64,000 bases of DNA from Amycolatopsis endophytica. GTDB lineage: Bacteria; Actinomycetota; Actinomycetes; Mycobacteriales; Pseudonocardiaceae. Of this stretch, positions 38,175 through 48,465 are shown piece by piece. The notes under the pieces are model-generated. The model made no database searches. It was not told the origin of the DNA and was given only the letters and a program-made list of their open reading frames with translations. The DNA is taken from contig NZ_JACCFK010000001.1 of the NCBI RefSeq assembly GCF_013410405.1, positions 558,001 to 622,000 of the forward strand, written 5' to 3'. Made by a program: the position numbers and the translations under genes. The number at the start of each line of letters is the position of its first letter. Position 1 is the first letter of the stretch.

Positions 38175-40523
38175 ATGACCTCTCTCGATTACCGGACGCC
38201 GGTCCTCGTCGGCGTCGGCCAGGCGTCCGAGCGCATCGACGATGCCGGCTACCGCGGGCTGTCCCCGGTCGAACTCGCGACCGCGGCGGCCCGTGACGCG
38301 CTGGCGGACACCGGTGCCGACCCCGTCAGCCTCGCCGAGGCCATCGACACCGTCGCCGGTATCCGCCAGTTCGAGATCTCCACCCCGATCTCGCACTCCC
38401 CACTCGGCCGGTCGGACAACTTCCCCCGCTCGGTCGCGAAACGCCTCGGCGCGACGCCTGCCCGAGCGATCCTGGAGATCACCGGTGGTCAGTCGCCCCA
38501 GCACCTGGTCACCGAGCTGGCGGGCACGATCGCCGACGGCGGCGCCGAGGTCGCGCTCGCTTTCGGATCCGAAGCCATCTCCACGGCCCGCCACCTCGCG
38601 AAAGCCGAGGACAAACCGGACTGGACCGAGCACGTCGAGGGCGACCTCGAAGACCGCGGCTTCGGCCTGCGGGGACTGGCCAACCGGCAGATGCTGGCCC
38701 ACGGCCTGGTCGAACCCATCAGCCAGTACGCCCTGTTCGACAACGCCCGCCGCGCCCGGCTCGGCCTGACCCGCGACGAGTACGCCCGCGAGATGGGCCG
38801 CGTGTTCGCCCCGTTCACCAAGGTCGCCGCCGCGAACCCGCACGCCGCCGCGCCGGTCGAGCGCGACGCCCGCGAGCTGGTCACCCCGTCCGACCGCAAC
38901 CGCCCGATCGTCGACCCCTACCCCCGTTTCCTCATCGCCCGCGAGCAGGTCAACCAGGGTGCCGCGGTGCTGCTGATGTCCGTCGCCAGGGCACGCGAGC
39001 TGGGCATCCCCGAGGAGAGGCAGGTCTTCCTGCACGGACATTCCGACCTGCGGGAACAGCCGCTGCTGGACCGCGAGGACCTCAGCTCCTCCCCCGCCGC
39101 GGTGCTGGCCGTCCGGCACGCGCTGGAGGTCGCCGGGATCGGCGTGGACGACCTGGCCACGTTCGACCTCTACAGCTGCTTCCCGATCGCGGTCCTCACC
39201 GTGTGCGAGGGCCTCGGCCTGCCGGTCGACGATCCACGGGGCCTCACCGTGACGGGCGGGCTGCCGTTCTTCGGCGGCCCCGGCAACAACTACTCGATGC
39301 ACGCCATCGCCGAGACCGTCGTGCGGATGCGGGACCGGCCGGGCACGTTCGGCCTGGTGGGCGCCAACGGCGGCACGCTGTCCAAGTACTCCGCCGGCGT
39401 CTACTCGACCACCCCGGCGCCGTGGCGCACCAGCCGCGACGCCGAACTGCAGGCCGGCCTGGACGCCCGTCCGACGGTGCCGACCGTGGTCCACCCGGAC
39501 GGCTGGGCCACCATCGAGACCTACACCGTGCAGCACGCGAGCGGCACCGGCGTGGTCGTCGGCAGGCTCGACGACGGGAGCCGGTTCCTCGCCTCCACGC
39601 AGGACGAGGAGATGCTCGCCCGGCTGGGCGAGGGCGAACCGATCGGCGGCAAGGTCTACGTGCGCTCGTTCGGCCACGGCAACCGCGTGACCACGACCGC
39701 GGAGCGGATGGACGAGCTGTTCCCGCGGCGCCCGCCGGGATTCCGGGACACCTACGAGCACATCGAGGTCCGCCGCGACGGGCACCTGCTGGAGGTCACC
39801 ATCAACCGGCCGGAGTCGCGCAACAGCCTGCACCCGCCCGCGAACGCCGAACTGGACGAGGTGTTCGACGCCTACTTCGCGGACCCGGACCTGTGGGTCG
39901 CGATCCTCACCGGCGCCGGGGACAAGGCGTTCTCCGCGGGCAACGACCTCGTGTACTCGGCGAGCGGGAAACCCGTGTGGGTGCCCAAGAACGGCTTCGC
40001 CGGGCTCACCAGCCGTGAGTCGCTGCCGAAGCCGGTGATCGCCGCCGTGAACGGGTTCGCTCTCGGCGGTGGCTGCGAAATCGCGCTGGCCTGCCACCTC
40101 GTGGTCGCCGACGAGACCGCGCAGTTCGGCCTGCCCGAGGTGCGGGTGGGCCTGGTCGCCGCCGCGGGCGGGCTGGTCCGGCTGCCGCGCGCCGTGCCGC
40201 CCAAGGTCGCAGGCGACGTGATCCTCACCGGCCGCAGGCTCGGCGCCGCGGAGGCCGAGTCCTACGGGCTGGTCAGCCGCGTCGCCCCGGCCGGGCAGGC
40301 GATGACGGTCGCGCGCGAGATGGCGGCGGCGATCCTCGACGGTTCACCCACATCCGTGCGCACCTCGCTGCGGATGATGGCGGAGGCGGACGGAATCGCC
40401 GACACCGTCGAAGCCGCCCGGAACCCCTCACCCGCGCTCGACGATCTTCTCGTCAGCCAGGACGCGTTCGAAGGGCCCGCCGCTTTCGCGCAGAAGCGGA
40501 AACCGGTGTGGCGAAACCGCTGA
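38175..40523 (+). CDS. thiolase-like (acetyl-CoA acetyltransferase) + enoyl-CoA hydratase fusion
   Basis: 782 residues. Residues about 1-500 form a thiolase-like domain (TPVLVGVGQ, GGLPFFGGPGNNYSMHAIAE, GLVGANGGTLSKYSAGVYST), including the extra OB-like tail typical of the actinobacterial 'acetyl-CoA acetyltransferase' group (GTGVVVGRLDDGSRFLAST). Residues about 530-775 form a crotonase (ENRPESRNS-like, DKAFSAGNDL oxyanion turn, GFALGGGCEIALACHLV). Both use CoA thioesters and would act in series in beta-oxidation or a related pathway. The ATG at 38175 begins the thiolase fold; an upstream start at 38142 is possible. The usual thiolase cysteine is not obvious. Confidence 0.85.
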   Translation: MTSLDYRTPVLVGVGQASERIDDAGYRGLSPVELATAAARDALADTGADPVSLAEAIDTVAGIRQFEISTPISHSPLGRSDNFPRSVAKRLGATPARAILEITGGQSPQHLVTELAGTIADGGAEVALAFGSEAISTARHLAKAEDKPDWTEHVEGDLEDRGFGLRGLANRQMLAHGLVEPISQYALFDNARRARLGLTRDEYAREMGRVFAPFTKVAAANPHAAAPVERDARELVTPSDRNRPIVDPYPRFLIAREQVNQGAAVLLMSVARARELGIPEERQVFLHGHSDLREQPLLDREDLSSSPAAVLAVRHALEVAGIGVDDLATFDLYSCFPIAVLTVCEGLGLPVDDPRGLTVTGGLPFFGGPGNNYSMHAIAETVVRMRDRPGTFGLVGANGGTLSKYSAGVYSTTPAPWRTSRDAELQAGLDARPTVPTVVHPDGWATIETYTVQHASGTGVVVGRLDDGSRFLASTQDEEMLARLGEGEPIGGKVYVRSFGHGNRVTTTAERMDELFPRRPPGFRDTYEHIEVRRDGHLLEVTINRPESRNSLHPPANAELDEVFDAYFADPDLWVAILTGAGDKAFSAGNDLVYSASGKPVWVPKNGFAGLTSRESLPKPVIAAVNGFALGGGCEIALACHLVVADETAQFGLPEVRVGLVAAAGGLVRLPRAVPPKVAGDVILTGRRLGAAEAESYGLVSRVAPAGQAMTVAREMAAAILDGSPTSVRTSLRMMAEADGIADTVEAARNPSPALDDLLVSQDAFEGPAAFAQKRKPVWRNR

Positions 40524-40742
40524 CACCGGCGAACTCCCGCTGCCCGGTGTGAGTTGCCGCATCCCGCCGTCGTGACCCTGCGTCCCGGCGGCGGGCGCGG
40601 CCGGCCAGGTCACCACGTTCAGGGGTCGTTCGTCCCGGGGAAAAGGTCCTCCCGCACTTTCCGGCATGCCGCGCCCGGCACAGACTGAATACGGATTTCC
40701 CTTGGCGAGAAACCGTTTCAGGAATTCTTTTCGGGAGGCGAG

Positions 40743-41669
40743 ATGGCGGTGCCTGCTACCGTGCGCCTGCGGGACCGGACCGTGCCGATGCGGGATTTCC
40801 TGGCCGACTGCGTCAGCGCGTTGTCCGACGGCCGGACCAGCAGCGAGTACACCACGTTCCTCACCGCCGGCGCGGCCGCGCTGGCCGCCGCCGAGGACAG
40901 CCGGTGGATCCAGTGGGGGCTGGCCACCCCGGACCTCCCGGAACTGCACGGCGCCGTCGCCGCGCTCGCGCGGGACTGGTTGTGGCAGCAGGAGATCGAC
41001 GACTTCTTCGTCATGCACAAACCGCCCGGCCTGCGGGTGCGGTTCGCGCCGGCGCCGGGTCACGGCGGACGGGTGAAGTCGTTGCTGCGCAGGCGGATCC
41101 GGCACTGGCAGGACACCGGCCTCGTTACGCGGGCGGTGCCTTCGGTGTACGAGCCGGAAGCGCACCTGTTCGGCGGTCCGGCGTCGATGGCGTGGGCGCA
41201 CCGCCTGTTCACCGTCGATTCGCTGACCTGGCTCGACCACCACACCCGCCCGGCCGGGTGCCCGTCGTGGGCGCTGTCCCTGCTGATGCTGCGTGGCATC
41301 TTCGACGGTCTGCGGATCGCGGGCTGGGAGGACCGCGACGTGTGGGCCCGGGTTCGCGACACCGGGCGACGGCAGCAGAAACCCGTCGACACCGCCGAAG
41401 CCGCCGCCGGGCTGCGGCGCTGGTGGAACCGCCCGGACGAGCTGGCGGCCACCGTTGCGGCACCGGCACGACGACTGGCCGAGCGGCACGCCGAGCAGGC
41501 GCGGCCCCTGCTCGACCGTTGGTGGGGCGACTACTTCACCAGCACCGAGGCCCAGGTGGGGCCGCGTCACGCCGCCGCGTACTACGTGGTGTTCCACTGG
41601 AACCGCGCGAAGTTGACCTTCGGCAGGCAGGTCCTGCTCGCGGAATCGCTGGCGGCCTGCGATGGCTGA
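40743..41669 (+). CDS. lanthipeptide/thiopeptide-type dehydratase, elimination domain (SpaB_C type)
   Basis: 308 residues. The overall pattern (WIQWGLATPDL, DWLWQQEIDDFFVMHKPPGLRVRFA, FGGPASMAWAHRLF near the middle, YYVVFHWNRAKLTFGRQVLLAESL at the end) is that of the SpaB_C/TIGR03891 'thiopeptide-type bacteriocin biosynthesis' domain. It removes glutamate from glutamylated Ser/Thr to give dehydroamino acids. In class I lanthipeptide enzymes of the NisB type it is the C-terminal part; here it is a separate protein placed first. GGGAGG lies 4 bases before the ATG. Its stop overlaps the next gene by 8 bases. Confidence 0.85.
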   Translation: MAVPATVRLRDRTVPMRDFLADCVSALSDGRTSSEYTTFLTAGAAALAAAEDSRWIQWGLATPDLPELHGAVAALARDWLWQQEIDDFFVMHKPPGLRVRFAPAPGHGGRVKSLLRRRIRHWQDTGLVTRAVPSVYEPEAHLFGGPASMAWAHRLFTVDSLTWLDHHTRPAGCPSWALSLLMLRGIFDGLRIAGWEDRDVWARVRDTGRRQQKPVDTAEAAAGLRRWWNRPDELAATVAAPARRLAERHAEQARPLLDRWWGDYFTSTEAQVGPRHAAAYYVVFHWNRAKLTFGRQVLLAESLAACDG

Positions 41670-44010
41670 GCCCGCACTGGTCCGGGTCGCCGGCCTGCCC
41701 GCGGCGCTGCCTGCCGCGCTGGGCACCCCGGACCTGACCGAACGGATGCGGCATCTGATCCGCGCCGAGGCCGCCTACCGCGTCAGTGCCGCGCTCGTCG
41801 CCGAGCGCATCGGGGAGGAGCTGGTCCCGAACCTGCCGCGGGACCAGCGGCGCCGGGCTCTCGACGTGCGCAGGCGACTGCACCGCGGCGAGTTCGTGCA
41901 GCCGGGCGAGCTGGACTTCCGTCCCCTGGGCCGGATCGTGGAGTGGGGCGACGCGCTGACCGCCGAGACGGCCGCGCTGCACGAGGCGGTGCGGGACACC
42001 GAGGCGATGCAGAACGAACTGGCCTGGGACCTGATCAGCCGCGATCCGGGCGCCGCGCGGATGCTGGCGGCCACCGCGCCGGACCTCGTCGAGGACATCC
42101 AGGCCCGGCTCGCCGCGGGTGAGCCGTGGACGAGCAAGCGGATGCGCAAACGCGCCGATTACCTGATGCGCCTGCTGTTCCGGTCCGCGATGAAGACCAC
42201 GCCGCGGGGCTGGCTCGCGCACGTCGCGCTGGCGCGGACCGGGCCGGGGCCGCTGACGGTCGGCGATCACGCCGTGCACCGGCTGACGAACATCCAGGAG
42301 GACCGGCGCACCCTGACCGCGGCACCGGTGCTGCCGGACGCCTGGCTGAGCCTGACCCCACTGCGCTGGATCGAGAACGATCGCCTGTTCTGGCACGTCG
42401 CCGACCACGACGGGCCGGACGCGGTGCGCCGCGGTGACATCCGGCGGACACCGGTCGTGGACGCGCTGTGCCGGGTGCTGGGTTCGCGCGCGATGCGCAC
42501 CCGTGACGTGGAAACGCTGCTCGCGCCGGAGGCCCGCCACAAGCCCGTGCTGCGCGAGTTCCTGCGACACCTCGCGCAACTGGGGCTCGTGCAGGTGTCG
42601 TCCGCACCCGCCGGGCGGCTGCACCGGTGGCGGATCACCGCGGGCACCGAACCCGGCCGCGGATTCACCGACGTCTACCGCAGGGCGCACGGCGGCGTCG
42701 CCGTCCCGGACCGGCTGCCCGAGCTGATCACCCAGGCCGGACGGCTCGCCGCGGTGCTCGCCGGCCGGTCGCCGCACCCGGCGGTTGACCTCGTCGGCCC
42801 CGAACCGCGGCCGGTGGCCGAAATCGTCGCGCAGGCGCTGGCCTCGGACGAGCCGCCACGGCCCGCGATGCCCGCCTCCGCGTGGCCGGAACCGCGGCCA
42901 CGGACCGTCTACCAGCGCCTGTGCGAGTGGATGGCGCGGCACGCCGACGATCGCGAGATCGATCTCGGCCCGGCGGTGCTGGACTACCTCGGCGCGCCAC
43001 CGGCGAAGCCGTCACCGTGGCCGGCCGACTGCCTGCTCCGGCCCCTGCCCGAGGGCCGGGCGGTGCTGGAGGCGGTCATCCCGGCCGGGGTGTCCGACGC
43101 CCGCTTCGCCACCGCGCTGCAGAGCCTGCACGGCGAGGTGCCGCAGGTGACCGCGCACCGCGCGTTCCTGACCGAAACCGCGGCGCGGTGCGGCGCGGAG
43201 CTGGTCGAGATCCTCGTGCCACCGCAGGGCAGCCAGGGCGCCAACACGGTGCGCCGCCCCCGCTACACGCGTTCCTGGACCGGTGACGCCGATCCGGCGA
43301 CCTATGTGGACGATCCGGCCGGCATGCGCCGGTACCTGCCGCTGGACGAGATCACGCTGCGCCGCGACGCGCGCGGGGTGATCGCCGAGGACCGCGCGGG
43401 CCGGGTGCTGTGGCCGGTCTACCACGCGACGCGGCGCCCGCCACCACCGTGGGACCTGGTGGTCTCGCTGCTGACCGCCGCGTCGCCGTCCCGGCGGCTG
43501 GCGATGCCGCGGTCGTTCGGCGATCCCCGGTCCGCCTTCCCCGGCCGGGATCGCACGCCGCGCTTGCTGCTGGACGACGATCTGGTGATCGCCCCCGCGA
43601 CCGTGTTCGCGGGCCGCGACCTGCTGCCCGAACCGGGCGGTGACCGGTTCGGGCGGGTGCGGGCGCTGGCGAACCTGCGGCTGGCGACCGGCGCGCCGCG
43701 GTGGGTGTTCGCGCGGCACGGGCACCTGTCACGGCCGGTCGACCTGGACAGTGTCGCCACGCTGCGGGTCTTCGACCGGATGCTCGCCGACCCCGCGGTG
43801 CCCGGGCTCGTGCTGGAGGAGATGCTGCCCGCACCCGAAGACCTGTCCGTGTCCGATATGGACGGTGGTCGGCGCGCGGCGCAGGTGCTCGTCCGGTTGC
43901 CGTTCGAAACATCCCCGTCCCGGGTGGCCGAGCAGGTCACCGCGGCCTGGCAGCAGATCACCACCCGGCGCGCGCGGCGCGCCCCCGAAACCACCGCGAT
44001 CGGTGGATGA
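41662..44010 (+). CDS. lanthipeptide dehydratase, glutamylation domain (LanB N-terminal type)
   Basis: 782 residues. It matches the N-terminal glutamyl-transferring part of LanB: AMKTTPRGWLAHVALA, LTRDVETLLAPEA-like helices, ESHRDAR-type region (LDEITLRRDARGVIAEDRAGRVLWPVYHATRRP), and PRWVFARHGHLSRPVDLD. It uses glutamyl-tRNA to activate Ser/Thr in the precursor. Together with the separate elimination protein upstream it forms a split dehydratase, as in thiopeptide and some actinobacterial lanthipeptide clusters. Overlaps the upstream gene by 8 bases and is followed by the precursor after 23 bases. Confidence 0.88.
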   Translation: MAEPALVRVAGLPAALPAALGTPDLTERMRHLIRAEAAYRVSAALVAERIGEELVPNLPRDQRRRALDVRRRLHRGEFVQPGELDFRPLGRIVEWGDALTAETAALHEAVRDTEAMQNELAWDLISRDPGAARMLAATAPDLVEDIQARLAAGEPWTSKRMRKRADYLMRLLFRSAMKTTPRGWLAHVALARTGPGPLTVGDHAVHRLTNIQEDRRTLTAAPVLPDAWLSLTPLRWIENDRLFWHVADHDGPDAVRRGDIRRTPVVDALCRVLGSRAMRTRDVETLLAPEARHKPVLREFLRHLAQLGLVQVSSAPAGRLHRWRITAGTEPGRGFTDVYRRAHGGVAVPDRLPELITQAGRLAAVLAGRSPHPAVDLVGPEPRPVAEIVAQALASDEPPRPAMPASAWPEPRPRTVYQRLCEWMARHADDREIDLGPAVLDYLGAPPAKPSPWPADCLLRPLPEGRAVLEAVIPAGVSDARFATALQSLHGEVPQVTAHRAFLTETAARCGAELVEILVPPQGSQGANTVRRPRYTRSWTGDADPATYVDDPAGMRRYLPLDEITLRRDARGVIAEDRAGRVLWPVYHATRRPPPPWDLVVSLLTAASPSRRLAMPRSFGDPRSAFPGRDRTPRLLLDDDLVIAPATVFAGRDLLPEPGGDRFGRVRALANLRLATGAPRWVFARHGHLSRPVDLDSVATLRVFDRMLADPAVPGLVLEEMLPAPEDLSVSDMDGGRRAAQVLVRLPFETSPSRVAEQVTAAWQQITTRRARRAPETTAIGG

Positions 44011-44033
44011 ACGAACAACGAGAGGAGAACACC

Positions 44034-44192
44034 ATGGAGAGCACACTGGAACTGACCGAACTGGACGGTCTGGTCGAGCGCCTGGACGCGCGCATCAGCA
44101 GTTCGCGCGACACGGAAACGGAGAAGCCGTTCTCACTGCTGTTGTGCAGCGGCGACTGCGACGGCCACGGTCACAGCTGGCACTGGTGCTGA
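44034..44192 (+). CDS. putative lanthipeptide precursor peptide
   Basis: 52 residues, too short to stand out as an ORF. The first half is an acidic leader (MESTLELTELDGLVERLDAR); the second half is cysteine-rich: PFSLLLCSGDCDGHGHSWHWC. Three Cys (38, 42, 52) are each preceded by a Ser at 3-4 residues (34, 39, 48), so three small, non-overlapping lanthionine rings could form. His and Trp are dense at the end. GAGAGGAG lies 8 bases before the ATG. It sits between the dehydratase and the cyclase gene, as expected of LanA. The ...LDARI stretch recalls FxLD-type leaders, but the match is weak. Leader cleavage site not known. Confidence 0.85.
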   Translation: MESTLELTELDGLVERLDARISSSRDTETEKPFSLLLCSGDCDGHGHSWHWC

Positions 44193-44202
44193 CCGGGCCG
44201 GG

Positions 44203-45243
44203 ATGGCGCGGGACCTGACGGGCGCCGCCGTCGAGGTTCTCGCGTCGTGGACCGACCGGCAGGAAACGGGTACGGCCGCGCCCGACCCCGGGGCGGCCGT
44301 ACTCGCGGTCCTGCTCGGCGACCACCCCGCGAGCCGGGCGGCGCTGCGGACCTGGTTGCGCACGAGCACCCGCTGCACGGGACCGGGCCTGTACGGTGGG
44401 TTCACCGGTGTCCTGGCGGGGCTGCAGCTGATCGCGCGGATCGATCCCGCGCTGTCCCCGGTCGCCGGCCGGACGGCGGCGCGCCTGGTCAGCCAGGCCC
44501 GCTGGCGCACCCGCGAGGTCGGGTTCGAGGACTACGACCTGGTGTCCGGACCAGCCGGACTGCTGAGTGTGCTGCCCGACGCCGGACCGGCCCGCCACCA
44601 CCTCGCCGCGCTCGCCGGCCACGATCTCGACGGCTACCGGATCGGCGCGCACGACGGGCACACGCTGCTGGGCTGGACGCAGGGCGGGATCGTCACCGGA
44701 CTGGCCCACGGCGTGGCGGGCCCGCTGTCGGCGCTCGCGCCGGAAGGTCCCGGGGAGGCGGTGCGGAACCTGGCGTCCTGGCTGGTGGCGCACCAGGAGA
44801 CCGACGGGCTGGGCGTCGCGTCGTGGCGGTCCAGAGCGGATGGACCACGGGACGCTGTCGTGCGGCGCCAAGCGTGGTGCTACGGCACGCCCGGGATCAG
44901 CTGGGCACTGTGGACCGCGGGCGGCGAGTTCGCCGACGCCGGTCTGCGGGCCATGGACACGCTCTGCGCCGCCTACGACGAGGAGATCCACCTGACCGAC
45001 CACCCGCTGAGCCTGTGCCACGGCGCCGCGGGAGTCCTGCTCGTCGCCGACGCCTTCGCCCGGCGGTCCGACGTCGGCGGCCCGTTGCGCGACCGCCTGG
45101 TGCGGCTGGTGCGCTCCCGGCTGCCCGAGGTCACGGCGATGGACGACCTGTCGCTGCTGACCGGGGCCACCGGTGTGCTGGCCGCGTTGCTGACGGTGGA
45201 CGGCGCGGACCGCGAGTGGCTGCGGGTGCTCGCACTGTCCTGA
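44203..45243 (+). CDS. LanC-type lanthionine synthetase (cyclase)
   Basis: 346 residues. The zinc ligands are in WCYGTPG (Cys 226) and LCHGAAG (Cys 272, His 273); the probable catalytic histidine is in GLAHGVAG (His 169); other alpha-toroid repeats include LYGGFTGVLAGL and LVSGPAGLLSVL. LanC catalyses addition of Cys thiols to dehydroamino acids to make (methyl)lanthionine rings. It lies 10 bases after the precursor gene and completes a minimal dehydratase-precursor-cyclase operon. Presence of LanC argues for lanthionine formation rather than a pure thiopeptide. Confidence 0.9.
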   Translation: MARDLTGAAVEVLASWTDRQETGTAAPDPGAAVLAVLLGDHPASRAALRTWLRTSTRCTGPGLYGGFTGVLAGLQLIARIDPALSPVAGRTAARLVSQARWRTREVGFEDYDLVSGPAGLLSVLPDAGPARHHLAALAGHDLDGYRIGAHDGHTLLGWTQGGIVTGLAHGVAGPLSALAPEGPGEAVRNLASWLVAHQETDGLGVASWRSRADGPRDAVVRRQAWCYGTPGISWALWTAGGEFADAGLRAMDTLCAAYDEEIHLTDHPLSLCHGAAGVLLVADAFARRSDVGGPLRDRLVRLVRSRLPEVTAMDDLSLLTGATGVLAALLTVDGADREWLRVLALS

Positions 45244-45249
45244 GAGTCC

Positions 45250-46794
45250 TCACGCCCGCGGACGGCAGAGCACCGGGTTCGCCAGCTCCGCGCACGGCCG
45301 GTCGCCGTGGGAGCGGATGATGTCGGCGCCCACCTGGTTCGTCAGGTAGCGCAGGAAACTCGCCGCGACGGAGTCGGCCTTCGGTTCGCCGTAGGTGTAG
45401 GCGTATTCGGTCTGCCAAAACGGGTACGCGCCGTGGTCGGCGCCCTCCAGCGTGGCCGCGAGCCCGTCGATGCGCACGGTCGCCAGATCCGCCCGGTTGG
45501 CCGCCGCACCCAACTCGCTGTAGCCGATCGCGCCCGGGGTCGTGGCCACCGTGTCGAGCAGGGTCTTCGTGTCGGCGCGGCGGCAGCGGACGACGTCGGC
45601 CGAGGCCCCCGGCGCCTTCGACTCGACGCAGTCGTTGGAGTTCTCACCTGGCTCGACGGCACCCAGCACCTGCTGCTCGAACGTCGTCCGTGTCCCGGAA
45701 AGCGCTTCCCGATCGACGATCCGCACCGGCTGATCCCTGCCGCCGATCTCCTGCCAGTTCCGGATCCGCCCGGCGAACACGTCCCGCACCTGCGCGGCGG
45801 TCAGGTCTCCCACGCCGGCGTCCGGGTGGATCACGATCGTGAACAGCAGGAACGCGATCGGCCGCGGCAGCAGCAGCGGCGACCGGTTTCCCTTGACACC
45901 GTCGGAAAACGCCACCATGTCCGTACCCTGGTGCTGGTCGAGCTTCTCCAGCCCGGCGGAGCTGCCGGTCATGTCGATGGTGAACTTCGCGCCAGGGCAG
46001 GTGGCGGTGTACGCGGCGGTCGCCTCGTCCAGGACGGGTTTGAACGCGGTGGAGCCGGTGATGGTCAGCGCGCCAGTGGCACAGTCGAGCGGCGGCGGAT
46101 CACTCGTGGCCACACCGATCACGAACGGCTCCGCGAGCGCGATCGAGGCCAGCAGGTAGGCCAGCACGGTCATCCAGCGTGGGATCCCGGTGCGGCTCTC
46201 GGTCTTGCGGATGGCGCCGTTGCGCACACCGCCCTTGATCCCGGCGCTCACCTTGGGGTCGGGGAACTTCGCCGACCGTCCGGCACGTTCGAGCACCGTC
46301 AGGACCTTGTAGTGCTGCCCCTTGTTGAGCGGCACCCGCGGCAGCTCGATGATGCCGACCTTGCGGCCGCTACCGTCGACGAAATCGTTGTTGACACCGA
46401 GCCCGGACCCGTCACCGAAATTCTGGTCCAGGAAGTCGTCGCTCAGCTCCGTGACGACCATGCCGGCCACGCGCCGCTCCGGAAAGCTGATCCGGATCCC
46501 GGCGCGGACGTTGTCCAGTACCGCGTAGTCCTTCTCGTCGATGTTCGTGGTGCCGGTGTTCTCGATGCGCATCAGCACGAACGACGGATCGACGAGCGCC
46601 TTGCCGTTCTCGTTCTCCATGCGCTGCAACGCGCCCGCGTTCTCGGCCGCGATCTCCTGCCGCGCGGTGGTGTCGACCTGCACCCGGTAACCGAGCCGTT
46701 TGCGCCCGACCAGCACGAACTCCCACAGGAACGCGAGGATCGGCACGACGAGGGCCAGGACCGCGAGGACGGTCTCCCAGGGAAAGTTGGACAA
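45250..46794 (-). CDS. membrane-tethered PstS-like substrate-binding protein with cytosolic domain
   Basis: 514 residues. A helix at about 8-29 and a second at 207-229 enclose a cytosolic-looking domain (30-205; after VLVGRKRLG and before RNGAIRKTES positive charges). The rest (about 240-514) is a PstS-type periplasmic-binding fold (TGSTAFKPVLDEATAAY, DMTGSSAGLEKL, VFAGRIRNWQEIGG, GTRTTFEQQVLG), placed outside the cell. No Pst transporter is encoded here. A TTG start is used, 5 bases after GGAGG. It may be a phosphate- or anion-sensing receptor. It converges with the lanthipeptide operon, with 6 bases between stops. Confidence 0.85.
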   Translation of the reverse strand: MSNFPWETVLAVLALVVPILAFLWEFVLVGRKRLGYRVQVDTTARQEIAAENAGALQRMENENGKALVDPSFVLMRIENTGTTNIDEKDYAVLDNVRAGIRISFPERRVAGMVVTELSDDFLDQNFGDGSGLGVNNDFVDGSGRKVGIIELPRVPLNKGQHYKVLTVLERAGRSAKFPDPKVSAGIKGGVRNGAIRKTESRTGIPRWMTVLAYLLASIALAEPFVIGVATSDPPPLDCATGALTITGSTAFKPVLDEATAAYTATCPGAKFTIDMTGSSAGLEKLDQHQGTDMVAFSDGVKGNRSPLLLPRPIAFLLFTIVIHPDAGVGDLTAAQVRDVFAGRIRNWQEIGGRDQPVRIVDREALSGTRTTFEQQVLGAVEPGENSNDCVESKAPGASADVVRCRRADTKTLLDTVATTPGAIGYSELGAAANRADLATVRIDGLAATLEGADHGAYPFWQTEYAYTYGEPKADSVAASFLRYLTNQVGADIIRSHGDRPCAELANPVLCRPRA

Positions 46795-46887
46795 GCTGGC
46801 CTCCGCGCCGGGGACACAGGACGAGATTCCATCTTCTGTCCGGCACGGCCCGGAAGATCACGGTATGCCGACCTGTTCGGCGGTTGT

Positions 46888-48333
<1,446 letters not shown>

Positions 48334-48429
48334 TCACCCATTTCGCCCGTTTCCCAGCCCGCGACCCCGCACCGGCGGCTCAGTGTGCGGGGGCCCCGGA
48401 CGCTGCCGCAACTGGTTTACGATCCGGAC

Positions 48430-48458
48430 TTGACCTCGTATCGAACATATGTACTAAT
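48430..48458 (+). promoter_or_regulatory. AT-rich promoter of the MFS gene
   Basis: TTGACC (48430-48435) is followed 17 bases later by ACTAAT (48453-48458), which overlaps TACTAA. The stretch TCGAACATATGTACTAATTG contains the palindrome ACATATGT and is the most AT-rich part of the gap, so it may also be an operator. The ATG follows 7 bases later, giving a short or missing leader. Confidence 0.45.
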
Positions 48459-48465
48459 TGATTTC

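Noticed and set aside
40743..45243. Calling the operon a thiopeptide cluster
   Set aside because: The split dehydratase occurs in thiopeptides, but there is a LanC cyclase, no YcaO protein, no dehydrogenase for azoles, and the precursor has only three Cys.
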